Positions 1-5,977 of a DNA stretch of 5,977 nt are shown in pieces; within the stretch, counting starts at the first letter, position 1; each line of letters begins with the position of its first letter. The notes beneath the pieces were generated by a model that was not told the DNA's origin, did not search any database, and saw only the letters and a list, made by a program, of their open reading frames with translations. The stretch comes from an uncultured Clostridia bacterium (GTDB lineage Bacteria > Bacillota > Clostridia > Oscillospirales > Acutalibacteraceae). The position numbers and the translations under genes were made by a program. The DNA is taken from assembly GCA_946405565.1 (NCBI GenBank), contig CAMJHU010000143.1, forward strand, positions 1-5,977. Direction: 5' to 3'.

Positions 1-172
1 CGATCATCGTACTGGTGGAGCCTTTGCCGTTGGTTCCCGCCACGTGGACAAACCGCAGTCTGTCCTGCGGATTGCCCAGATACGTCATCATTTTGGTAAT
101 GCGTTCCAGTCCCGGCTGAATGCCGAACCGGGCGGTCTTGTCGATATAGGCTCGTGCTTCTGAATAGGTCAT
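1..172 (-). CDS. folC: Folylpolyglutamate synthase / dihydrofolate synthase, N-terminal part (runs off the left edge)
   Basis: The first 57 codons are visible and begin MTYSEARAYIDKTARFGIQP. Residues 43-53 read HVAGTNGKGST, the P-loop signature of the Mur ligase-like FolC family, which binds ATP while adding glutamate to dihydropteroate or folates in the cytoplasm. The preceding stretch (a G-I-x-P-G-L-E-R-I element followed by a short helix) also fits the FolC N-terminus. The ATG at 172 is supported by a modest Shine-Dalgarno-like GGGGTG 8 nt upstream (181-186). The gene starts 41 bp after the valS stop, with no hairpin between them, so co-transcription with valS and shared T-box control are likely; valS-folC is a common order in Firmicutes. 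The gene is cut by the window edge, not visibly broken. Whether it is mono- or bifunctional cannot be judged from this fragment. Confidence 0.93.
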   Translation of the reverse strand, partial: MTYSEARAYIDKTARFGIQPGLERITKMMTYLGNPQDRLRFVHVAGTNGKGSTSTMI

Positions 173-213
173 AGTTGAAACACCCCGGAAATAGGTTCTT
201 GAAGGAAGCCGGA

Positions 214-2832
214 TTAGGCAAACTGCTTCATGGTGTCAAGGATAATGGCTTTACGTTCCTCCGCCTTGGACAGCTTGAGACGTTCCGCCTCGATGACGCT
301 GGCAGGCGCTTTGGCAACAAAATTCCCGTTTGCCAGCTTGCCGTTGAGGGAGGCAATGTCCTTTTCCACCTTGGCAAGTTCCTTTTCGAGACGTGCCAGT
401 TCCTTGGCTTTATCCACGAGCTCGTCGAGCGGAATGAGAATCTTCGCGCCGTCCGAGATAATCGTCACCGCGCCATCCATCGCAAACTGTTCGCCCACCT
501 CGACTTCACTCGCCGACGCCAGACGGTCGAAGAATTTCGCGCCGTGACGGAAGGTGTCGCCGTAAGCGGTTTCGATGTAGATATGCGCCTTCTTGGAGGG
601 CGGAACGTTCATCTCGCTGCGGCGGGTGCGAATGGCTTTGATGGCAGCCATAATGCGTTCCATCATCGCGGCTTCCTCACTGAACACAAAGTCTTCCCGG
701 TACGTCGGCCACGACGCGAGCATGAGCGTGTCGCCTTCATGGGGAATGGTGGTGAAGATTTCCTCGGTGACAAAGGGCATGAAGGGATGCAGCAGCTTGA
801 TGATGTCGGTCAGCACATAGAGCAGCACCGCGCGCACATCCGCAGCCGTCTTGCCGCCCGCGTTGAGACGGGTCTTGGCGAGTTCGATGTACCAGTCGCA
901 GTAGCAGTCCCAGATGAAATCGTAGAGCTTCGCCACTGCCACGCCGATATCGAAATGCTCCATGTTGTCGGTCATTTCTTTGATGAGGGTATTGAGCTTG
1001 TCGAGAATCCACTTGTCCTCCGGCTCCAGCTGTTCGGGAATGCCCGGCATATCGCCGTCCTCCACGTTCATCATGACAAAGCGGGTGGCGTTCCAGAGCT
1101 TATTGGCAAAGTTGCGGCAGGCTTCGACCTTCTTCTCGCTGTAACGCATATCGCTGCCGGGGCTGATGCCGTTGACCAGCGAGAAACGCAGCGAATCTGC
1201 GCCGTACTTGTTGATGATTTCCAGCGGATCCACGCCGTTGCCCAGCGACTTGGACATCTTGCGTCCCTGACCGTCGCGCACAATGCCGTGAATAAAGACA
1301 TACTTAAAGGGCGCCGCGTCCATGTTATGAACGCCCGAGAACATCATTCTCGCCACCCAGAAGAAGATGATGTCATAACCGGTCACAAGGGTGCTGGTGG
1401 GATAGAAGTATTCCAGTTCCTCGGTCTGATCGGGCCAGCCCAGCGTCGAGAAGGGCCAGAGAGCCGATGAGAACCAGGTGTCCAGTGTGTCCTCATCCTG
1501 ATGCAGATGGACGCCGCCGCACTTGGGACACTTCTCCGGAGCGGTCCGGGCAACGGTGATCTCGCCGCAGTCTTCGCAGTACCACGCGGGAATGCGGTGT
1601 CCCCACCACAACTGACGCGAAATGCACCAGTCGCGGATGTTTTCCATCCAGTTGAAGTAAATCTTGTCGAAGCGTTCGGGGACGAACTGCGTCTCACCGC
1701 TGCGCACCGCGTCAATCGCAGGCGCTGCCAGCGGCTTCATCCTGACAAACCACTGCTTCGACACGCGGGGCTCCACGATGGTCTTGCAGCGGTAGCAGGT
1801 GCCGACATTGTGCTTCATCGGCTCGATTTTGACCAGATAGCCGCCGGCTTCCAGATCCTCCACAATCGCCTTGCGGCATTCCTCACGGGTCATTCCCGCG
1901 TATTTGCCGCCCTGCTCGTTGATGGTAGCGTCCTCGTTCATGACATTGATAATGGGCAGGTTGTGACGCAAACCCACTTCAAAGTCATTGGGGTCGTGGG
2001 CAGGCGTAATCTTCACCACGCCGGTTCCGAAATCCATCTCGACATAGGTATCGGCAACAATCGGAATCTCGCGGTTAAAGAGCGGCAGTTTCACCGTCTT
2101 CCCTACGAAATCACGGTAACGTTCGTCATCCGGGTGAACCGCCACGGCGGTATCACCGATCAGCGTTTCGGGGCGGGTGGTGGCAAGCTCCAGATAGCCG
2201 CTGCCGTCGGTCAGCGGATAACGCAGGTGCCAGAAGAAGGCGTCCTTCTCCTCAAATTCCACTTCCGCGTCCGAGATGGAAGTCCGGCAGTGCGGACACC
2301 AGTTGATGATGCGCTCGCCGCGGTAGATCAGCCCTTCCTCGTACATCTTGTTGAAAACCTCGGTGACAGCCTTGGAACAGCCTTCGTCCATCGTAAAGCG
2401 TTCCCTCGCCCAGTCGCAGGAGGACCCCATCTTCTTGAGCTGCGTCACGATTCTGCCGCCGTACTCGCGCTTCCAGTCCCACACCTGCTCCAGAAATTTC
2501 TCGCGTCCGAGTGATTCCTTGCTTTTGCCTTCCTTGCGCAGCTTCTCCACAACCTTTGCTTCGGTCGCGATGGACGCGTGATCGGTGCCGGGCAGCCACA
2601 TCGCGCAGTAGCCCTGCATTCTTCTCCACCGGATGAGAATATCCTGCAAAGTATTATCCAGCGCGTGACCCATGTGAAGCTGTCCGGTGATATTGGGCGG
2701 CGGCATCACAATACAATAGGGCTTTTTGCTGCGGTTGATGTCGGTGTGAAAATAGCCTTTTTCCATCCAGTTCTGATAGATTCGGTCTTCCGCTTCCTGC
2801 GGTTCATAGGTTTTGGGCATTTCCTTTGCCAT
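214..2832 (-). CDS. valS: Valyl-tRNA synthetase (class Ia)
   Basis: This 872-residue cytoplasmic enzyme charges tRNA-Val with valine using ATP and edits mischarged threonine. All hallmarks are visible. The HIGH-type motif is H53-M-G-H56, within PPPNITGQLHMGH. The CP1 editing domain spans roughly residues 190-345, with TTRPET (218-223) and TPAHDPNDF (276-284). The KMSKS loop is at 525-529. Cys pairs that look like zinc ligands lie at C179/C182, C346/C349, C419/C422 and C435/C438. The anticodon-binding helical domain covers about 600-750. The C-terminal ValRS coiled coil, rich in Lys/Glu heptads, covers about 803-870. Length is normal for the family and no catalytic residue appears missing. The ATG at 2832 is supported by AGGAAGG (2841-2847), 8 nt upstream; a closer ATG at 2840 is out of frame. 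Expression should be set by the upstream T-box leader. folC follows 41 bp downstream. Confidence 0.98.
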   Translation of the reverse strand: MAKEMPKTYEPQEAEDRIYQNWMEKGYFHTDINRSKKPYCIVMPPPNITGQLHMGHALDNTLQDILIRWRRMQGYCAMWLPGTDHASIATEAKVVEKLRKEGKSKESLGREKFLEQVWDWKREYGGRIVTQLKKMGSSCDWARERFTMDEGCSKAVTEVFNKMYEEGLIYRGERIINWCPHCRTSISDAEVEFEEKDAFFWHLRYPLTDGSGYLELATTRPETLIGDTAVAVHPDDERYRDFVGKTVKLPLFNREIPIVADTYVEMDFGTGVVKITPAHDPNDFEVGLRHNLPIINVMNEDATINEQGGKYAGMTREECRKAIVEDLEAGGYLVKIEPMKHNVGTCYRCKTIVEPRVSKQWFVRMKPLAAPAIDAVRSGETQFVPERFDKIYFNWMENIRDWCISRQLWWGHRIPAWYCEDCGEITVARTAPEKCPKCGGVHLHQDEDTLDTWFSSALWPFSTLGWPDQTEELEYFYPTSTLVTGYDIIFFWVARMMFSGVHNMDAAPFKYVFIHGIVRDGQGRKMSKSLGNGVDPLEIINKYGADSLRFSLVNGISPGSDMRYSEKKVEACRNFANKLWNATRFVMMNVEDGDMPGIPEQLEPEDKWILDKLNTLIKEMTDNMEHFDIGVAVAKLYDFIWDCYCDWYIELAKTRLNAGGKTAADVRAVLLYVLTDIIKLLHPFMPFVTEEIFTTIPHEGDTLMLASWPTYREDFVFSEEAAMMERIMAAIKAIRTRRSEMNVPPSKKAHIYIETAYGDTFRHGAKFFDRLASASEVEVGEQFAMDGAVTIISDGAKILIPLDELVDKAKELARLEKELAKVEKDIASLNGKLANGNFVAKAPASVIEAERLKLSKAEERKAIILDTMKQFA

Positions 2833-2840
2833 GAAAGCAT

Positions 2841-2847
2841 CCTTCCT
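2841..2847 (-). promoter_or_regulatory. valS ribosome binding site
   Basis: AGGAAGG sits 8 nt before the valS ATG at 2832. It decides between that start and an ATG at 2840, which immediately abuts the site and is out of frame. It lies 42 nt downstream of the T-box terminator U-tract, so it is present only in read-through transcripts. Confidence 0.75.
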
Positions 2848-2888
2848 CTCAAAATAACAGTAAAATCAGAGAATCCAGCCGGAACAGC

Positions 2889-2933
2889 AAAAAAGGTTCG
2901 CCCTACGCCGATTGATTCGGCACAGGGCGAACC
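2889..2933 (-). terminator. Intrinsic terminator of the valS T-box leader
   Basis: GGTTCGCCCT (2924-2933) pairs perfectly with AGGGCGAACC (2895-2904). The helix continues through two G-U wobbles into GCCGA/TCGGC closed by a 5-nt loop, about 17 bp in total. Six T residues follow (2889-2894). This is a strong Rho-independent terminator and should form when tRNA-Val is charged. It ends 56 nt before the valS start. Confidence 0.95.
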
Positions 2934-2963
2934 CGTTAAAAACAAGTCCGTGATACCACCTGT
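2922..2963 (-). promoter_or_regulatory. T-box antiterminator
   Basis: The outer helix is ACAGG (2959-2963) with CCTGT (2922-2926). The bulge starting TGGT (2955-2958) would bind the tRNA acceptor end. The inner helix is CGGAC (2946-2950) with GTTCG (2928-2932). The 3' strands of both helices lie inside the 5' arm of the terminator, so the two folds exclude each other, as expected for a transcriptional T-box. The bulge reads TGGTATC where the family consensus is TGGNACC. Confidence 0.85.
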
Positions 2964-3229
2964 ATTCGCGTTATAAACGCGCACTCTGCCGGTCACGGGA
3001 TACCTGATGAGATATCCGATCACCGCCTTCCGTGATAACGGGGAAGCGCCGTTGGCATCTACTCAAACCGAACGGTGAGACCCGCGCGGTTCTTTCACTC
3101 CAAAGCTCTGAGGCTACTTCCATACCGCCCGCACCGAGACTTGCACCAACCGTCTCTTCTCTGTCTGCGGGATGAGGTATGTACTCCTCCTCTTCATTGC
3201 CTTTCCAATGGATTCATCTGTATGGGCGC

Positions 3230-3258
3230 ATTATAACACCTGACGACGGTTTTGTCAA
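3230..3258 (-). promoter_or_regulatory. Sigma-A-type promoter of the T-box-valS-folC unit
   Basis: A perfect -35 TTGACA (3253-3258) and a perfect -10 TATAAT (3230-3235) are separated by exactly 17 bp. Transcription should begin near the A at 3223, just upstream of the T-box stem I. The promoter has full consensus, so control is expected mainly at the leader's terminator and not at initiation. Confidence 0.93.
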
Positions 3259-3263
3259 TAGAT

Positions 3264-3293
3264 TTTTGCATGAGTGACAAAATTCATGCAAAA
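3264..3293. repeat. Perfect 10-bp inverted repeat between the acidic membrane protein gene and the valS promoter
   Basis: TTTTGCATGA (3264-3273) and TCATGCAAAA (3284-3293) are perfect inverted copies separated by 10 nt. Read leftward, the element lies 19 nt after the stop of the gene ending at 3313, so it could form a weak terminator hairpin for that gene. However, the stem is AT-rich and the tail (ATCTATT) is a poor U-tract. It also ends 5 bp upstream of the valS -35 box, so it may instead be an operator for a dimeric regulator. The sequence does not decide between these roles. Confidence 0.6.
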
Positions 3294-3312
3294 CCTATCT
3301 CAACAGCAACCA

Positions 3313-4311
<999 letters not shown>

Positions 4312-4358
4312 GGGAATCCATTCCTTTCAGTGCATGTATTTTTTTCAGAGGCACCCCA

Positions 4359-5243
4359 TTAAAGAGTAGCCGCAATCTGTTTGATATAGGCGCTGAATTC
4401 CTCCCGCACCTCCGGGTGAGCAAGCGCCACATCCACCGTCGCCTGCAGAATACCGAATTTGTTGCCCATATCGTAACGCTTCCCGACGAAATCCACGGCA
4501 GTCAGACCTTTGGTCTTGGCGAGAACCGCCAGCGCGTCGGTAAGCTGAATCTCATTGCCCACGCCCGGCGGCGTGTGGTCGAGAATATCAAAAATTTCCG
4601 GGGGACAGACACAGCGCCCCAGAATGGTGTAATTGCTGAACAAATCTTCTTCGCGCTTGACCTTTTCCACCAAATCCGTGCAGCGGAAGACATTGGCTTC
4701 TCCCGCCAGGCGCTCCAGTCGGAGTGAACTGCCGCGCATGGCTACCTGCGGCGTGACCTCCTTGGTGCCGACCACGCCCAGACCGTACTTCTCATACGCC
4801 TCGCAAAGCTGGGCTGTCACAGGCTTTTCGCCCAGAATCACGTCATCCCCGAACAGAATGGCAAACGGCTCGTTGCCCACAAACGAACGCGCGCAGTTAA
4901 CCGCGTGACCCAGACCCTTGGTTTCCTTCTGACGCACAAAGAGGATATTCGCCATTCTGGTCAGCCCTACCACTTCGTCATAGACGTCCTGACGACCGGC
5001 TGCCAGCAGGCGTTCTTCCAGCTCGGGTACACGGTCAAAGTGATTCTCGATGTCGCTTTTGCCGCGATTGGTGATAATCAGAATATCCGTAATGCCGCTG
5101 GCAACCGCTTCTTCCACAATATACTGAATAGCGGGTTTGTCCACGATGGGGAGCATTTCCTTTGGCATCGCCTTGGACGCGGGCAGTACGCGCGTACCGA
5201 GTCCGGCGGCGGGAATGACAGCTTTACGTACTTTTTGACACAT
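4359..5243 (-). CDS. galU: UTP-glucose-1-phosphate uridylyltransferase (UDP-glucose pyrophosphorylase)
   Basis: This 294-residue cytoplasmic enzyme makes UDP-glucose from UTP and glucose-1-phosphate, supplying glycolipid, wall-polymer and capsule synthesis and galactose metabolism. The nucleotide-binding signature AVIPAAGLGTRVLPASKAMP runs from residue 8 and continues KEMLPI. Also visible are GLGHAV (110-115), the metal-binding region FGDD (131-134), GNEIQLTDAL (229-238) and the sugar-binding region KRYDMGNKFG (255-264). Length is normal for bacterial GalU and no key residue seems lost. The ATG at 5243 gives the usual short N-terminus (MCQKVRKAVIPAAG). Its AAAGGA (5255-5260) lies a rather long 11 nt upstream. 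The promoter is at 5336-5364, giving a leader of about 85 nt made largely of two 30-bp direct repeats. The homologous dTDP-glucose enzyme (RfbA family) is less likely given GLGTR...LP and KEMLP in this spacing. Confidence 0.96.
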   Translation of the reverse strand: MCQKVRKAVIPAAGLGTRVLPASKAMPKEMLPIVDKPAIQYIVEEAVASGITDILIITNRGKSDIENHFDRVPELEERLLAAGRQDVYDEVVGLTRMANILFVRQKETKGLGHAVNCARSFVGNEPFAILFGDDVILGEKPVTAQLCEAYEKYGLGVVGTKEVTPQVAMRGSSLRLERLAGEANVFRCTDLVEKVKREEDLFSNYTILGRCVCPPEIFDILDHTPPGVGNEIQLTDALAVLAKTKGLTAVDFVGKRYDMGNKFGILQATVDVALAHPEVREEFSAYIKQIAATL

Positions 5244-5278
5244 TCATATCGACATCCTTTTCAAAGCAGTTTTTTCAA

Positions 5279-5338
5279 AGCAAAGCAACCATGATGATCA
5301 TAACGATTAGCAAAGCAACCATGATGATCATAACGATT
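5279..5338. repeat. Perfect 30-bp tandem duplication in the galU leader
   Basis: Two identical 30-bp units, 5279-5308 and 5309-5338, abut directly; each begins AGCAAAGCAACC and ends CATAACGATT on the plus strand. Each contains the palindrome ATGATCAT. The right-hand end of the second unit lies inside the galU -10 box, so its last three bases supply half of that hexamer. The matching end of the first unit continues into AG instead of the TATA side, so only one -10 box is complete. Confidence 0.97.
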
Positions 5339-5364
5339 ATATCATATTTTTCCGGCAATTTCAA
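5336..5364 (-). promoter_or_regulatory. Sigma-A-type promoter of galU
   Basis: The -35 is TTGAAA (5359-5364), one mismatch from consensus. The -10 is a perfect TATAAT (5336-5341), with a 17-bp spacer. Transcription should start near 5328-5329, about 85 nt before the galU ATG. It lies in the 165-bp gap between galU and the upstream membrane-protein gene, which suggests galU has its own transcript start. Confidence 0.85.
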
Positions 5365-5408
5365 CCTATTTTTTGGAAGCCGGAACCGTAGGGGGCAGCG
5401 GAACAGAA

Positions 5409-5977
5409 TCATAATCCCCTTTGCAGCAGATAAATGACCATCAGATAGCAAAATCCCACCGACAGAGCCGGCAACACGGCTACGCCGCCTTCCTCTTCCA
5501 TCGCTTCGTTGAACTGCGCAGCGGTCGCGTGGGCGGCTGTGGCTTTGGCGTTGATTTTCTTGATTTTCGCGGCACAGAAATTCATATAGCTTCTGTTGCC
5601 GAAAATGCCGCAGAGAATCATGGTCAGCAGTTCAATGCCCGCCAGCAGCATATAGGCTGCCGTGAGCAGCAGACTCATTTGCCCTGTGGCGGCGCCAATG
5701 GACTGGGACAAAATCATACGTCCCACGACGGTCCCTGTCATCAGCAGTGTCAGAAAAATACCGCGCCCATACATTTTGCGGGAAATAAACCACAGTCCGT
5801 GGGTCAGAAAGGCAGTGAAATTGAAGGTAAATGCGCCCCGCTGCCGTGCCATCCGCAGAAACCGGGGGATATAATAGATCCACATCCCCCCTATGAACCG
5901 TTTGATATCACCTGCCGGCACGCCCCCGGCTCCACTGCGGCCCCCGACACCACCGCGGCTCCCGAGGCGCCCGCTCC
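5409..5977 (-). CDS. DUF2628-like multi-pass membrane protein, C-terminal part (N-terminus outside the window)
   Basis: The reading frame is open from the stop at 5409 to the window edge, giving about 188 visible codons. The GTG at 5921 is the first in-frame start-like codon but is probably internal. The region upstream of it translates as a Gly/Ser/Arg-rich linker (SGRLGSRGGVGGRSGAGG). After the linker, IKRFIGGMWIYYIPRFLRM, then FNFTAFLTHGLWFISRKMYGRG, matches the style of DUF2628 proteins, in which FN-x-AF and W-F-x-x-RKMY recur. About four membrane segments follow, counted from the GTG: residues 33-47, 53-72, 82-106 and 146-166. A cytoplasmic-looking GNRSYMNFCAAKIKKI segment and an Ala-rich stretch lie between the last two. 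Relatives often carry an N-terminal zinc ribbon before such a linker, which cannot be seen here. Function is unknown. No convincing terminator follows the stop. Confidence 0.72.
   Translation of the reverse strand, partial: SGRLGSRGGVGGRSGAGGVPAGDIKRFIGGMWIYYIPRFLRMARQRGAFTFNFTAFLTHGLWFISRKMYGRGIFLTLLMTGTVVGRMILSQSIGAATGQMSLLLTAAYMLLAGIELLTMILCGIFGNRSYMNFCAAKIKKINAKATAAHATAAQFNEAMEEEGGVAVLPALSVGFCYLMVIYLLQRGL

Larger units (their letters stand above)
2889..3223 (-). ncRNA. T-box riboswitch, tRNA-Val responsive, controlling valS (and probably folC)
   Basis: This leader RNA should sense uncharged tRNA-Val and prevent premature termination. Stem I is readable. GAGG (3189-3192) pairs with CCTC (3110-3113). 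An internal loop then places AGGAGTA (3182-3188, with the AGTA loop-E-like motif) opposite GAAGTAG (3114-3120). CATACC (3176-3181) pairs with GGTATG (3121-3126), and CCCGC (3167-3171) with GCGGG (3128-3132). An apical GAGAC/GTCTC helix (3152-3156 / 3136-3140) closes the loop GGTTGGTGCAA. The specifier in the internal loop is GTA (3115-3117), a valine codon. GAGCTTTGGAGTGAAA follows, typical of the stem I-to-II linker. Smaller hairpins lie between 3100 and 2965. The T-box proper is ACAGGTGGTATCACGG (2948-2963); its UGGU would pair with the ACCA end of tRNA-Val. The antiterminator competes with a strong terminator at the 3' end. Confidence 0.93.

Noticed and set aside
175..1470. Long open frame on the plus strand opposite valS (431 codons)
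   Set aside because: It is antisense to the conserved 3' part of valS, has no recognisable domain and no supporting start context, and is explained by codon bias on the opposite strand.
1501..2514. Long open frame on the plus strand opposite valS (337 codons)
   Set aside because: It is antisense to the catalytic and editing domains of ValRS and is His/Val/Arg-rich without family resemblance; a shadow of valS.
2706..3023. Minus-strand open frame (105 codons) across the T-box leader into valS
   Set aside because: It overlaps the conserved T-box, antiterminator and terminator and enters valS out of frame; there is no ribosome site or protein similarity.
4312..4358. Possible terminator between galU and the acidic membrane protein gene
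   Set aside because: Only a 4-bp GTGC/GCAC pairing around an A-rich loop is available, with no U-tract after it; read-through is more likely.
5371..5408. Possible terminator after the DUF2628-like gene
   Set aside because: The region has GC-rich segments and an A/T run but no convincing stem followed directly by a U-tract.

Overview
The window reads as chromosomal DNA from a Gram-positive anaerobe, most likely class Clostridia (Oscillospirales/Ruminococcaceae-like). Three things point there: a T-box leader in front of valS, the valS-folC gene order, and a zinc-ribbon-family-like multi-pass membrane protein beside galU. Base composition is moderate, near 50% GC. The lineage is an inference; no rRNA is present. 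Every supported gene is on the minus strand, so transcription runs from right (5977) to left (1). No mobile element, CRISPR array, tRNA or rRNA was seen.

Right end (5409-5977): the C-terminal part of a DUF2628-like membrane protein whose N-terminus lies outside the window. A good sigma-A-type promoter follows (5336-5364). It overlaps a perfect 30-bp tandem duplication (5279-5338) that makes up most of the galU 5' leader. Next come galU (4359-5243, UTP-glucose-1-phosphate uridylyltransferase) and, 47 bp downstream, an unrecognised secreted-type single-pass membrane protein (3313-4311). This protein ends in an extremely acidic tail with 20 consecutive Asp, encoded by ten perfect GACGAT hexamers. 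The two genes have no clear terminator between them and may be co-transcribed.

Centre (2833-3312): a 480-bp non-coding stretch. It holds an inverted repeat (3264-3293), a consensus promoter (TTGACA-17-TATAAT, 3230-3258), and a complete T-box riboswitch (about 2889-3223) with a GUA valine specifier, a UGGU tRNA-acceptor bulge, and mutually exclusive antiterminator and terminator.

Left (1-2832): valS (full-length valyl-tRNA synthetase) and the first 57 codons of folC (folylpolyglutamate/dihydrofolate synthase), 41 bp downstream with no terminator between. Both are probably under T-box control, so uncharged tRNA-Val should raise valyl-tRNA synthetase and, by read-through, a folate polyglutamylation enzyme.

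Most of the window is housekeeping. The less ordinary parts are the poly-Asp protein with its coding microsatellite, the 30-bp duplication starting inside the galU -10 box, and the alternative pairing available in the valS leader.
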